Below, one piece after another: positions 29,385 through 38,476 of a stretch of DNA of 64,000 nt (its first letter is position 1; every line of letters begins with the position of its first letter). Source of the DNA: JAIXWP01 sp041391745. GTDB lineage: Bacteria > Bacteroidota > Bacteroidia > Flavobacteriales_D > Sanyastnellaceae. The stretch spans positions 248,001-312,000 of the forward strand of contig JAWKNK010000001.1 of NCBI GenBank assembly GCA_041391745.1, written 5' to 3'. The position numbers and the translations under genes were made by a program. The notes below the pieces were generated by a model. The model was not told where the DNA came from, did no database searches, and saw only the letters and a list, made by a program, of their open reading frames with translations.

Positions 29385-31660
29385 AAGTTTTAAAAACACT
29401 CATTCTTGCTTCAATTATCACAACTTTTGGTTGCTCTAAAAACGAAAATAAACCTATTGAAGTTGTTCAAGGACCTCTGAGCTATGAAGCTGTTCCAATT
29501 CGATTACAACCTGACTCCAATTTCATTGAAATAAAAGGACTTGGAATTGCAAAAGACATTTTTGAAAAAGCTTCCATCGGTGAAAGCACTGTCAATCTTG
29601 ACGATCAAGGGAGATTGGTGATCATCAATTCATCGCTCAGTCATCCAATTGAAAACCTTCATATTCAATTAAAAAATGGTGAAGTCGATATCCCACTTTT
29701 TAAATCGGAGAAAATCAAATACACATTTCACTATTCAGGTTCGAATACTGCCAAGGAAGTCTTTTTGGCTGGGAGTGTTAATGGTTGGAACAACAAAGGC
29801 AATTCACTTGTAAGAACCGATTCATCATGGCATGCCACTTTTGATTTGGTTCCTGGACGATACCCCTACAGACTTTGGATTGACGGCGCAGAAACTTTGG
29901 ATGCCACTAATGAAAAGACCATGGATAATGGTCTTGGCGGTTTGAATAGTTACTTCGATGTTGGCGATATCAATGCAAAATCGCCTTTTATTATTACTCA
30001 GAAAGTCGATTCAGGAAAAGTATATTTTATTTCAGAAGAGAAAATAAATCACGCTTTGGTTTACGCAAACAATACATTGATTGCGGAAATCAATGAAGAA
30101 AACACTTCCTTTTCATTCCAGCTTCCTAAAACTGAACTCGACCGAATGAACATTCGGGTGTATTCAGATAATGGCACTTTAAAATCAAACGACTTATTGA
30201 TTCCAACTTCAAAAGGTCAAGTGATACAAAACACCAAGGAACTTAGCAGAAAAGATTGGCAACATTCCGTGATGTATTTTATGATGGTTGATCGATTTGT
30301 AGATGGTGATTCTGCAAACAATAGACCTACTCTATCCGATGAAATAATGCCACAAGCGAATAATTTAGGTGGTGATTTGCAAGGCATTATTCAAAAAATT
30401 AATGATGGATATTTTGAAAAATTGGGTGTGAATACACTTTGGATTTCACCTATTTCAAAAAATGCAGAAGGAGCTTGGGGACTTTGGGATAAAGGCGTTC
30501 ACAGTAGGTTCAGCGCTTATCATGGTTATTGGCCCACTGCCCTCACAGCTGTAGACGACAGATTTGGATCAATGGAAGCGTTTAATCAATTGGTAAACGT
30601 TGCTCATGAACACAATATGAATGTGATTCTGGATTATGTGGCACATCACGTTCATGAGAACCATCCGCTCTATCAAGAACATCCCGATTGGAGCACCAAT
30701 TTGCATTTGCCGGATGGAAGATTAAATACGGAATTGTGGGATGAACAGCGTCTCACTACTTGGTTTGACGTATTCCTTCCAACTTGGGATTTCTCAAAAC
30801 CTGAAGTGGTGGATGCACTAACAGACACTGCGCTCTATTGGATGAATAATACTGAATTGGACGGCTTTAGACACGATGCTACCAAACACATTCCAGTAGA
30901 ATTTTGGAAAGCGTTGACATTCAAAATGAGAAATGTATCAGGAAAAAACTTATTTCAAATTGGTGAAACATATGGAAGTCCTGAATTGATTAGTTCATAT
31001 ATCTCAAATGATCAACTCAATGCTCAATTCGATTTCAATCTTTATGATGCAATGGTAGACGCTTTCGCGAAATCAGGGACAGGCTTTGAGAACTTAGCAC
31101 GTGTGATGACTGAAAGTTTGAATACCTATGGATATCACAACACAATGGGTAATATAACAGGTAACCAAGACAGAGCTCGTTTTGTGAGTTATGCAGATGG
31201 AAGCATTGATTTTTCGGAAGACGCAAAGCTTGCTGGTTGGACACGTGATATTGAAAATAAAGGTGAGGTAGGATATCAAAGAATGGCCATGCTCCAAGCA
31301 TTTTTAATGACATCACCTGGTATTCCATGTATTTACTATGGCGATGAAATTGCCATGCCCGGCGGAAATGACCCTGATAACAGAAGAATGATGCAATTCG
31401 ATGGGCTAAGTAAATCACAAAGTGATTTGAGAGATATTGCTTCTAGATTGATCCAGCTTCGACAAAATTCAATGGCACTTACTTACGGAGACATCAAAAT
31501 TCTTGCAGCTACCAACAACTATATTGTTTTTTCTAGAACTTATTTTAATGATGAAGCCATCGTGGTGCTCCATAAAAATGCAAATTCAAAAATTGCAATA
31601 GATCTTCCGGTTGGAAGAATTACTCAGGATTGGAAAGTTTCTGGAAAGGCGATAAAATAG
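29381..31660 (+). CDS. GH13 alpha-amylase family lipoprotein with N-terminal E-set/CBM48 domain (C-terminal frameshift)
   Basis: 759 residues as read. Lipoprotein signal ends at Cys in TTFGCSKN. An N-terminal immunoglobulin-like/CBM48 region (about 110-195: KEVFLAGSVNGWNNKG, PGRYPYRLWIDG) precedes the GH13 barrel with nucleophile Asp499 (DGFRHDAT), acid/base Glu529 (QIGETYG) and Asp597 (GNQDRARF). Cyclomaltodextrinase- or neopullulanase-like specificity is plausible. The frame stops at 31660, but 31639-31740 in another frame continues with FWKGDKIAVQDGKLKIDL and ends AYGFEIFHK, paralleling AYGYQVFVK of the first amylase. A one-base loss in the TTT at 31638-31640 explains this, so the intact gene would end at 31740. 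Confidence 0.9.
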   Translation: MKVLKTLILASIITTFGCSKNENKPIEVVQGPLSYEAVPIRLQPDSNFIEIKGLGIAKDIFEKASIGESTVNLDDQGRLVIINSSLSHPIENLHIQLKNGEVDIPLFKSEKIKYTFHYSGSNTAKEVFLAGSVNGWNNKGNSLVRTDSSWHATFDLVPGRYPYRLWIDGAETLDATNEKTMDNGLGGLNSYFDVGDINAKSPFIITQKVDSGKVYFISEEKINHALVYANNTLIAEINEENTSFSFQLPKTELDRMNIRVYSDNGTLKSNDLLIPTSKGQVIQNTKELSRKDWQHSVMYFMMVDRFVDGDSANNRPTLSDEIMPQANNLGGDLQGIIQKINDGYFEKLGVNTLWISPISKNAEGAWGLWDKGVHSRFSAYHGYWPTALTAVDDRFGSMEAFNQLVNVAHEHNMNVILDYVAHHVHENHPLYQEHPDWSTNLHLPDGRLNTELWDEQRLTTWFDVFLPTWDFSKPEVVDALTDTALYWMNNTELDGFRHDATKHIPVEFWKALTFKMRNVSGKNLFQIGETYGSPELISSYISNDQLNAQFDFNLYDAMVDAFAKSGTGFENLARVMTESLNTYGYHNTMGNITGNQDRARFVSYADGSIDFSEDAKLAGWTRDIENKGEVGYQRMAMLQAFLMTSPGIPCIYYGDEIAMPGGNDPDNRRMMQFDGLSKSQSDLRDIASRLIQLRQNSMALTYGDIKILAATNNYIVFSRTYFNDEAIVVLHKNANSKIAIDLPVGRITQDWKVSGKAIK

Positions 31661-31766
31661 CTGTTCAGGACGGAAAGCTGAAAATCGATTTGTCTAGTGC
31701 TGATGCAAAGGCCTATGGTTTTGAAATTTTTCACAAATAATTGGATTTTCAGGTGATTTAGGTTCC

Positions 31767-31797
31767 TTGCGGCAATAGTCGTAGTGACTTACCTTTG
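31767..31797 (+). promoter_or_regulatory. Promoter of pruA
   Basis: TTG (31767-31769), 20-nt spacer, TACCTTTG (31790-31797). Predicted start near 31801, leaving a 12-nt leader to the ATG at 31813 and excluding the in-frame TTG at 31795. Confidence 0.7.
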
Positions 31798-31812
31798 GGC
31801 AAAATTTTAGAT

Positions 31813-33444
31813 ATGCCAAAAGGAGTTTACAATGTTCCGATGCCTGTAAATGAGCCCGTAAAATCATACGCGCCAGGCAATGCGGAGAGAACAGAATTGA
31901 TCAATGTATACAATTCTATGTACAACCAATCTCCAATTGATATTCCGATGTATATCGGAGGAAAAGAGGTGCGCACGAATGATAAGCGACCAATGTCTCC
32001 TCCTCACGAGCATCAGAAAGTTCTTGGACATTACAACTACGGTACAAAAGAGCATGTAAAACAAGCCATTGATGCCGCATTGGAAGCTAGAGAGCGTTGG
32101 GCACAGTTACCTTGGGAACACCGCGCGGCAATCTTTTTAAAAGCAGCAGATTTGTTGGCCGGGCCTTTCCGCGCAAGAATCAATGCAGCTACTATGCTTG
32201 CTCAAAGTAAAAATGCCTTCCAAGCAGAAATTGATGCAGCATGTGAATTGATTGACTTTTTGAAATTCAATGTTGCCTATATGCAACAAATCTATCGCGA
32301 GCAGCCGGGAAGTCTTCCTGGAATGTGGAATCGCTTAGAATATCGTCCATTGGAAGGTTTTGTTTTTGCTTTAACTCCTTTCAACTTTACAAGTATTGCT
32401 GCGAATTTGAGCGTGGCTCCAGCACTGATGGGAAATGTGGTGGTATGGAAACCAGCAGAAACTCAAATCTACAGTGCACAAGTGATCATGGAATTGTTCC
32501 AAGCTGCTGGAGTTCCAGACGGTGTCATCAATATGATTACTGTGAGTGGTCCTGAAGCAGGTGAAGTCATTTTCAGTCATCCTGATTTTGCTGGAATTCA
32601 CTTTACAGGTTCAACTGGTGTATTCAAAAGTCTTTGGAAGACAATTGGAGCGAACATCGATATTTATAAATCTTATCCGCGCATTGTTGGAGAAACTGGA
32701 GGTAAAGACTTTATCGTCGCCCACCCTTCAGCAGATCCTGCGGAAGTGGCGACAGCTATTTCTCGTGGAGCATTTGAATTCCAAGGACAAAAGTGCAGCG
32801 CGGCGAGCCGTGCTTACATTCCAAAATCAATGTGGAATAAGGTTAAAGAATTGGTAGTGGCGGATGTAAACAGCTTCAAAAAAGGAGCTCCATCTGACTT
32901 CACCAACTTTGTTAATGCCGTGATCGACGAAAGAGCATTCAATAAAATTTCTGGATATATTGATTATATCAAGGAACAAAATGATGCTGAAATCATAGCT
33001 GGAGGCAGCTACGACAAATCAGTAGGATATTTTATCGACCCTACGGTGGTATTGACAACCAATCCAAAATTCCGCACAATGTGTGAGGAAATTTTCGGAC
33101 CAATCATTACCATTTATGTTTACGAAGATGATTTGTGGGCCGATACATTGCATCTTGTAAATACCACAAGTGAATACGCACTTACAGGTGCCATTTTCAG
33201 CCGTGATCGCTATGCTATTGATCAGGCATCTCGTGTTTTAGAAAATGCCGCAGGAAACTTCTACATCAACGATAAGCCAACCGGGGCTGTTGTTGGACAA
33301 CAACCATTTGGCGGTGCGCGTGGAAGTGGAACAAATGATAAGGCAGGAAGTTATCTCAATCTATTGAGATGGGTTTCTCCTCGAACAATCAAAGAAACTT
33401 TTGTTCCTCCAGTAGATTATAGATATCCATTTATGAATCAATAA
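31813..33444 (+). CDS. pruA: L-glutamate gamma-semialdehyde dehydrogenase
   Basis: 543 residues. Second enzyme of proline catabolism: NAD-dependent oxidation of glutamate-5-semialdehyde (P5C) to glutamate in the cytosol. Family features: APGNAERTELINVYNSMY near the N-terminus, FALTPFNFTSIAANL, the NAD-binding FTGSTGVFKSLW, the general-base Glu in GETGGKDF, catalytic Cys in FQGQKCSAASRAY, and the C-terminal PFGGARGSGTNDKAG. The start at 31813 (MPKGVYNVP) fits the promoter at 31767-31797. No proline dehydrogenase gene is adjacent. Flanked downstream by a strong terminator. Confidence 0.94.
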   Translation: MPKGVYNVPMPVNEPVKSYAPGNAERTELINVYNSMYNQSPIDIPMYIGGKEVRTNDKRPMSPPHEHQKVLGHYNYGTKEHVKQAIDAALEARERWAQLPWEHRAAIFLKAADLLAGPFRARINAATMLAQSKNAFQAEIDAACELIDFLKFNVAYMQQIYREQPGSLPGMWNRLEYRPLEGFVFALTPFNFTSIAANLSVAPALMGNVVVWKPAETQIYSAQVIMELFQAAGVPDGVINMITVSGPEAGEVIFSHPDFAGIHFTGSTGVFKSLWKTIGANIDIYKSYPRIVGETGGKDFIVAHPSADPAEVATAISRGAFEFQGQKCSAASRAYIPKSMWNKVKELVVADVNSFKKGAPSDFTNFVNAVIDERAFNKISGYIDYIKEQNDAEIIAGGSYDKSVGYFIDPTVVLTTNPKFRTMCEEIFGPIITIYVYEDDLWADTLHLVNTTSEYALTGAIFSRDRYAIDQASRVLENAAGNFYINDKPTGAVVGQQPFGGARGSGTNDKAGSYLNLLRWVSPRTIKETFVPPVDYRYPFMNQ

Positions 33445-33451
33445 ATGAAAA

Positions 33452-33480
33452 GGCCTTCCAATTGGAAGGCCCTTTTTTTT
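33452..33480. terminator. Bidirectional terminator pruA / yqgE
   Basis: Perfect palindrome GGCCTTCCAATTGGAAGGCC (33452-33471) followed by a run of eight T, and by A-run on the other side, between convergent genes. Confidence 0.9.
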
Positions 33481-33484
33481 CTAT

Positions 33485-34063
33485 TTAATTCAGTGTTGGA
33501 TCTTCCGGTAAATTAGCTATCATCTCCCCTTTCCTACCCAGTTTTTTCATGATGTATTTCCACAAATCTTCAATATCTGTATCCATTACTGTTTGCATTT
33601 CAATATCAGAAACAAACCATGCATTTTGATCAATCTCCCCCTTGAGTTGGTCTGGCGACCAACCGCTGTAGCCTACAAAAAAGCGAACTTGGTCTTTTTG
33701 AACCTTACCTTCCAACATCAATTTCCTGAGGTTTTCGAAATCTCCTCCCATATATAAGCCTGGCAGTATTTCCATGCTGTCTTCGATTGTTTCGCCCAGT
33801 GTGTGGATGTAGTAAAGATTCGAACTTCGCACAGGACCGCCAATGCTAATTTTACTTGGAAAAATAGGCATGTCGTCAACAATTTGATCCAAATTGACAT
33901 CGATGTAATTGTTCAAAACGAATCCAAATGAACCTTCATGATTATGTTCACAAAGCAACACAACCGTCCTTTTAAAGTAAGGATCATCAAGAAATGGTTC
34001 TGATAAAAGAACTTTTCCGCGAGTGGGAAGGATATTTTTATTTGGAGAAAAATCGAAATTCAC
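33485..34063 (-). CDS. YqgE/AlgH family protein (UPF0301)
   Basis: 192 residues. Matches the UPF0301 family: GKVLLSEPFLDDPYFKRTVV, LLCEHNHEGSFGFVLNN, ISIGGPV and FVGYSGWSPDQLKGEI. The biochemical function of this family is not firmly known. The start codon is GTG at 34063; it lies 4 nt after the palindromic box TAAATTTA, one mismatch from TAnnTTTG, so the mRNA may be leaderless. Divergent from the M14 peptidase gene with 52 bp between them. Confidence 0.85.
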   Translation of the reverse strand: MNFDFSPNKNILPTRGKVLLSEPFLDDPYFKRTVVLLCEHNHEGSFGFVLNNYIDVNLDQIVDDMPIFPSKISIGGPVRSSNLYYIHTLGETIEDSMEILPGLYMGGDFENLRKLMLEGKVQKDQVRFFVGYSGWSPDQLKGEIDQNAWFVSDIEMQTVMDTDIEDLWKYIMKKLGRKGEMIANLPEDPTLN

Positions 34064-34067
34064 GGTA

Positions 34068-34075
34068 TAAATTTA
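34068..34075. promoter_or_regulatory. Self-complementary -7-like box between yqgE and the M14 gene
   Basis: TAAATTTA reads identically on both strands and fits TAnnTTTR in each direction: 4 nt before the yqgE GTG on the minus strand, and about 41 nt before the M14 ATG on the plus strand. Confidence 0.35.
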
Positions 34076-34115
34076 CCATTTTAGCTGAATACATCGAATT
34101 TTTTGACTTTTTATT

Positions 34116-35822
34116 ATGAGAATTGCTTTTCTATCTATCCTTTTTATCACATTTCTAAATCAAGCATTAGCGCAGCATATTCCATTTCAATCTACCTACA
34201 CTCCGACATGGCAAAAAGCAATAGCCTCTTTTGAAAAGATGGCATCACAGTCTGATGAAGCCATGTTTTTTGAAAAGGGAAAAACAGATATTGGGAAACC
34301 GCTCCACGTTTTGGTGATAAATAGCGACAAAGAATTTGATGCTAAAAATTTCAATCCTAAAAAAACGGTTTTACTGATCAATAATGCCATACATCCAGGT
34401 GAACCTGATGGTGTGGATGCTTGTATGAAATTGTGTAACGAGCTATTGGATAAAAAGAATACAGCGCACGCCCTACTCGACTCGGTCATCATTTGTATCA
34501 TTCCGATTTACAATGTTGATGGGGCGCACATTAGAAACAGTTACAGCCGTAGCAATCAGGAAGGACCAGATGAATATGGATTTAGAGGAAACGCGAAGAA
34601 TCTAGATTTGAATCGCGATTTTATTAAATGTGATAGCAAAAATGCTATTTCATTTTCTCAAATTTTTCATGAATACAATCCAGATGTGTTTGTGGATACG
34701 CATGTATCCAATGGTGCAGACTATCAATATACCATGACATTGATCGCAACGCAAGCCAATAAATTAGGTGCAAATCAGAGAGAATACATTCGCAAAACAT
34801 TTGAACCTGCGCTCTATCAGGCAATGGAATCAAAGAAATATCCGATGACGCCGTATGTAAATCACATGGGGAAAACTCCTGAGTCCGGGCTTGCAGACTT
34901 TTTAGAAACACCCAGATTTGCTAGTGGATACGCAGCGCTATTTCAATGTATCAGTTTCATCACAGAAACGCACATGCTCAAGCCCTATCCTATTCGTGTA
35001 GAAGCTACATATCAATTTCTACATAGTATGTTGGAGTATATGAATTCGCATTGTACCGAAATACAAGAAGAACGCTCCAAGGCTTGTGATTTTTGGAAAA
35101 AACAAAAACAATATGCTCTGAATTACGAGCTGGACACCACCAATCGCGAGTATTTTAGATTTAAAGGATACGAAGCTTTAATAGAACCTTCGCTCATCGG
35201 GAGCGGTGAAAGATTGCGATATGATAGAAATCAACCATTCGAAAGAGATATTCCTGTTTTTAGAAAGTTCACCCCAAAAGACAGTGTAAATATTCCAAAA
35301 TTCTATGTGGTGCCGCAAGCTTGGCAAGAAGTTATTGATCGATTAAATTGGAATAATATCGAATATACCGCCTTGCAAAATGATACATTGATGGAAGTCA
35401 GCGGCTATTATTTACACAATGAAAAGACTTTGACAGATGCGTACGAAGGTCATTACTTACATACTCAAGTAACGACATATGACGAAAAAATGAAAATACT
35501 CTTTTTTGCTGGTGATTTGCTTGTTCCAACCAATCAAGATGGTATTCGATACATTATTGAAACGCTTGAGCCCAAAGGAAAGGATAGCTTTTACGCCTGG
35601 AATTTCTTCGATTCTGTTTTACAACAAAAAGAGTGGTTTAGCGACTATGTGTTTGAAGAAAAAGCGCAACAAATTTTAAATGAAAATCCTGCATTAAAAT
35701 CTCAATTTGAAAAGGAACTTCCCAATCTTGAAGAGCATTGGGAACAATTGTACTGGATTTATCGAAACTCGCCATACTACGAGCGTTCCGCTTTCCGATA
35801 CCCCATTTACAGAATCAATTAA
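34116..35822 (+). CDS. M14-family zinc carboxypeptidase-like exported protein
   Basis: 568 residues with a signal peptide (MRIAFLSILFITFLNQALAQ). The zinc site appears as HPGE in NNAIHPGEPDG and a later His in FVDTHVSNGADYQYT; ARG/substrate-type residues lie in GNAKNLDLNRDF. The C-terminal 250 residues form a beta-rich extension typical of Bacteroidota secreted M14 proteins. It probably trims peptides in the periplasm or outside the cell. The stop codon overlaps the convergent RelE-like gene by 4 bp. Confidence 0.85.
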   Translation: MRIAFLSILFITFLNQALAQHIPFQSTYTPTWQKAIASFEKMASQSDEAMFFEKGKTDIGKPLHVLVINSDKEFDAKNFNPKKTVLLINNAIHPGEPDGVDACMKLCNELLDKKNTAHALLDSVIICIIPIYNVDGAHIRNSYSRSNQEGPDEYGFRGNAKNLDLNRDFIKCDSKNAISFSQIFHEYNPDVFVDTHVSNGADYQYTMTLIATQANKLGANQREYIRKTFEPALYQAMESKKYPMTPYVNHMGKTPESGLADFLETPRFASGYAALFQCISFITETHMLKPYPIRVEATYQFLHSMLEYMNSHCTEIQEERSKACDFWKKQKQYALNYELDTTNREYFRFKGYEALIEPSLIGSGERLRYDRNQPFERDIPVFRKFTPKDSVNIPKFYVVPQAWQEVIDRLNWNNIEYTALQNDTLMEVSGYYLHNEKTLTDAYEGHYLHTQVTTYDEKMKILFFAGDLLVPTNQDGIRYIIETLEPKGKDSFYAWNFFDSVLQQKEWFSDYVFEEKAQQILNENPALKSQFEKELPNLEEHWEQLYWIYRNSPYYERSAFRYPIYRIN

Positions 35823-36112
35823 ACTGGTTGGCTCTTATCCAAAAGCAATTCCAAAACAATGATTCTCGAGTCTTCTACTTTGTAATATATTTTCACATTT
35901 AGTGCGGTAGCCAATCGGAAATTACCTTCTGCACCGGGCACTATCATCGATTTACTGCCTTGAAGTGGATGATGTTTTATTTGATGCAGTTTGTGAAAAA
36001 TCTTTGCGCGCAGTTTTTCCGCGGAGATCAAAGAGGCTTCCTGGGTGTGTGCAAACAGTTCTTCAAAAGATGCTTTTGCTGTTTGAGAAAAAACGACATC
36101 GTGCGAAATCAT
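35819..36112 (-). CDS. RelE/ParE-superfamily toxin-like protein (no antitoxin found)
   Basis: 97 residues. The fold pattern of RelE/ParE toxins is visible: FSQTAKASFEELFAH, a helical hairpin (AEKLRAKIFHKLHQI), HPLQGSKSMI, and the strand-rich RLATALNVKIYYKVED followed by IIVLELLLDK. Such proteins are usually ribosome-dependent mRNA nucleases or gyrase inhibitors, paired with an antitoxin encoded just upstream. Here the upstream neighbour on the same strand, 28 bp away, is the DUF5723 gene, and no small antitoxin ORF is present. It may be a solitary toxin, a remnant, or controlled by a distant antitoxin. Confidence 0.7.
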   Translation of the reverse strand: MISHDVVFSQTAKASFEELFAHTQEASLISAEKLRAKIFHKLHQIKHHPLQGSKSMIVPGAEGNFRLATALNVKIYYKVEDSRIIVLELLLDKSQPV

Positions 36113-36140
36113 GCACCGAAGATAATTCGCACAAATGACA

Positions 36141-37574
36141 TTACCAAGTAGGACAAGGTACAGGTTCGAAAGAATTTCTGCGCACTCGAGGTGCTTTCTT
36201 TTGCTTCTTGCTGCGGCACTTCCAATGTCTGAACGTTGTGATTTTCAGTGAAAAATAGAAGTCGGCGCCATAAACATCTTTTTTGCTTACGATGGCAAGT
36301 AAATCATCGCTTCCAATGACTATGCTATTTAATCTTAAAGCCAACCCAGCCATTGGCTGACGGAATTCATAAAGTGTAATTGGAACCGACACTTCAAATC
36401 GTTTTGATTCGAATCTTGGTGCTACACCGAGATAGGAAGCACGTTGAACTCCTAGTCGGCCCTTCCAAGGAATACCTGCTGTAAGTACTGAATAGACATA
36501 AATTCCGTGTCCAAAATTATAATCGTATTGTGCGCTGAATGCTCCAGGTAGCATCATTGTAAACTTCAGAAAATCCGCATTGCTTTGAGCTGCGCCCAAT
36601 CCTTCAGTAAGCAAACTGTCAATGTCGCTTAGGTCATTCACCTGAGTCCCAGCAAAATTGTCCCACTGACTCTGTTCATTCTCATCAAAAATATTTCGAT
36701 ACGTTGGAGGAGTGAATTTGATTCTTCCAATATCTAATAGTGAAAAGCCTAATCGATATCTGTAGTCTCCATCTGTACATGGATCATATGGCACATAGCC
36801 TTCAGACGACTTGAATCTTTGTTTAAAGGTGATACCTAAATCGAAGGCGAACCCTTTTCCATTATTCCAATTGAAACCATCGCGCATTGGATCATTAAAT
36901 CCATATTCACCAGCAAAAGACGTGGTTTGCATTTGAGTGCTGTCAATTACTGTGTAAGTCCAATCATCAATTCGGAGACCAACACCTGCAATCCCCCAAA
37001 GTCGCTTAAGGCTCACCGCTCCTTGCGTGATCATGTCGCCTCTTTTAGAAATAATAGTTCCATACGTCACACCGACTTCCGCCCATGACAAAGCATGAGT
37101 TCTCAAATCCTTTACTTGTTGTTGCACCCCCATTTGAGGTCTATATTGAAAACCATTCACCAAATAATTCCCTAATGGCTCATTTATACCTCGGGCATCC
37201 ACAACAGTGCGCACCGCTGAAGTCACGGCAAACGCGTGTTGCTTTATTGGAAAGTAAAAAGAAGGTCCACCTACCTTCACTTGCGAATATGCCCTGTAAC
37301 TATTCCTACCTAGATTATAACCTGGTTCTTTGAGTTGCTCTAATGCAGCTCTGTTTAAACTTCCACCAGGTAAGTAAACAAAATTATTCCTTGCAAAAAC
37401 AGAAGCTCCGACAAGTTGAATGTCTAAGAAAGCGCGAGAATCAACTATTGAAGATGGATTGTTGTAAACTGTATTGATGGGTGCTCGTGAACTTCCCGCA
37501 ATACCGAGGTTGTCTTGACCAAAAAGAAAAATGGAAAAGAGTGAAAATAGGGATATGAGGAGTAATTGTTTCAA
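36141..37574 (-). CDS. DUF5723 outer-membrane protein
   Basis: 477 residues. Signal peptide LLLISLFSLFSIFLFGQ; then the DUF5723-type start GIAGSSRAPINTVYNNPSSIVDS and amphipathic beta strands throughout, as in large flavobacterial outer-membrane barrels related to PorV/FadL-like proteins. No ATG is in frame ahead of the signal peptide; the start is TTG at 37574, preceded by a purine-rich AAGAG. The C-terminus is basic, ending FEPVPCPTW. Function unknown. The RelE-like gene follows 28 bp downstream on the same strand. Confidence 0.75.
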   Translation of the reverse strand: MKQLLLISLFSLFSIFLFGQDNLGIAGSSRAPINTVYNNPSSIVDSRAFLDIQLVGASVFARNNFVYLPGGSLNRAALEQLKEPGYNLGRNSYRAYSQVKVGGPSFYFPIKQHAFAVTSAVRTVVDARGINEPLGNYLVNGFQYRPQMGVQQQVKDLRTHALSWAEVGVTYGTIISKRGDMITQGAVSLKRLWGIAGVGLRIDDWTYTVIDSTQMQTTSFAGEYGFNDPMRDGFNWNNGKGFAFDLGITFKQRFKSSEGYVPYDPCTDGDYRYRLGFSLLDIGRIKFTPPTYRNIFDENEQSQWDNFAGTQVNDLSDIDSLLTEGLGAAQSNADFLKFTMMLPGAFSAQYDYNFGHGIYVYSVLTAGIPWKGRLGVQRASYLGVAPRFESKRFEVSVPITLYEFRQPMAGLALRLNSIVIGSDDLLAIVSKKDVYGADFYFSLKITTFRHWKCRSKKQKKAPRVRRNSFEPVPCPTW

Positions 37575-37632
37575 ACGATCTCTTGCATATACGAAAATGA
37601 AACCATTTGGTTTTTATTTCACATGATACAAG

Positions 37633-38475
37633 TTATTTTTTCACCTCTAAAACGTTGATATCGAAATAAATTGGTGTTTTTGCAGGGATGATTCCCGTTC
37701 GGCTTCCCTCCTCTCCAAAGGCCAATTCAGAAGGCATGCAGATCAACGCACGTTCACCTTTTTTCAAAAATGAAAGTCCATATTGAAGTCCTGGAATCAA
37801 TTGCCCGGGCTTTCCAAATGTCGTTCTCATGTAGGTCAAACTATCCTGTCTCGTTCCATCTAGCCAATACGTGTTGTATTCAATATCCACATCATTGCCG
37901 GCCTCAATAGATTCACCCTCAGTTTTAGAAATCCAGGTAATAGAAACTTTTCCATGATCTTCCCAATTCATAGATTGAGTGCTCTGACAAAGTTTAATAG
38001 CACTCATCTCATCCATTAGATCTTCTTGAGCTTTATGCATGAAATAGGAGCAAATATTATCATCAGCATCGAATCTTCTTTCCATCATAACCTCTAAAAC
38101 GACATTTGGCTTTGACACCAATATTGCCGAATCTTCTGGAAAAAAAGAATAGGCCTCCTTGCCTGGAACTATGTAACGGTTCACTTCACCTTGACGCATT
38201 TCATTGATATCTTTTAGAATGACTTCCGAAGGAATGTATGAATACAATTCTTCTGGATGAACCAAGATATAAGTTATGCTTCGCGTATTTGACGAATCTG
38301 GATTGATGCCCACTTGAAGCGCATAATAATTTGCAATCAAAGAAGTGCTTTGGTCATTTCCGAGCATCACCATTTTTTTAAAATGGTTTTCATCCAATTC
38401 TGAATAGCCTGGAAATTGCTCCTTACAAGCAAATAATAAAAGAGAAGCTAGTGTAATCAGTACAATTTTTTTCAT
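37633..38475 (-). CDS. FKBP-type peptidyl-prolyl isomerase lipoprotein (long)
   Basis: 280 residues. Lipoprotein signal with Cys in LLFACKE. The N-terminal half (about 20-190) is an unusual region rich in acidic residues and resembles a degenerate FKBP repeat. The C-terminal FKBP core is clear: PGQLIPGLQYGLSFLKKGER, MPSELAFGEEG, and IYFDINVLEVKK. It catalyses or assists proline isomerisation of envelope proteins in the periplasm. It is third in the nrnA-FKBP-FKBP unit, beginning 1 bp after the stop of the preceding gene. Some flavobacterial FKBP lipoproteins (GldI) are needed for gliding/T9SS; assignment here is only possible by alignment. Confidence 0.82.
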   Translation of the reverse strand: MKKIVLITLASLLLFACKEQFPGYSELDENHFKKMVMLGNDQSTSLIANYYALQVGINPDSSNTRSITYILVHPEELYSYIPSEVILKDINEMRQGEVNRYIVPGKEAYSFFPEDSAILVSKPNVVLEVMMERRFDADDNICSYFMHKAQEDLMDEMSAIKLCQSTQSMNWEDHGKVSITWISKTEGESIEAGNDVDIEYNTYWLDGTRQDSLTYMRTTFGKPGQLIPGLQYGLSFLKKGERALICMPSELAFGEEGSRTGIIPAKTPIYFDINVLEVKK

Positions 38476-38476
38476 A

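Noticed and set aside
31795..31812. TTG start six codons upstream of the pruA ATG
   Set aside because: It lies inside the -7 box and upstream of the predicted transcription start near 31801.
35960..36151. 63-codon plus-strand frame over the RelE-like gene, as a possible antitoxin
   Set aside because: It is antisense to the toxin gene, Cys/Phe-rich and lacks antitoxin features.
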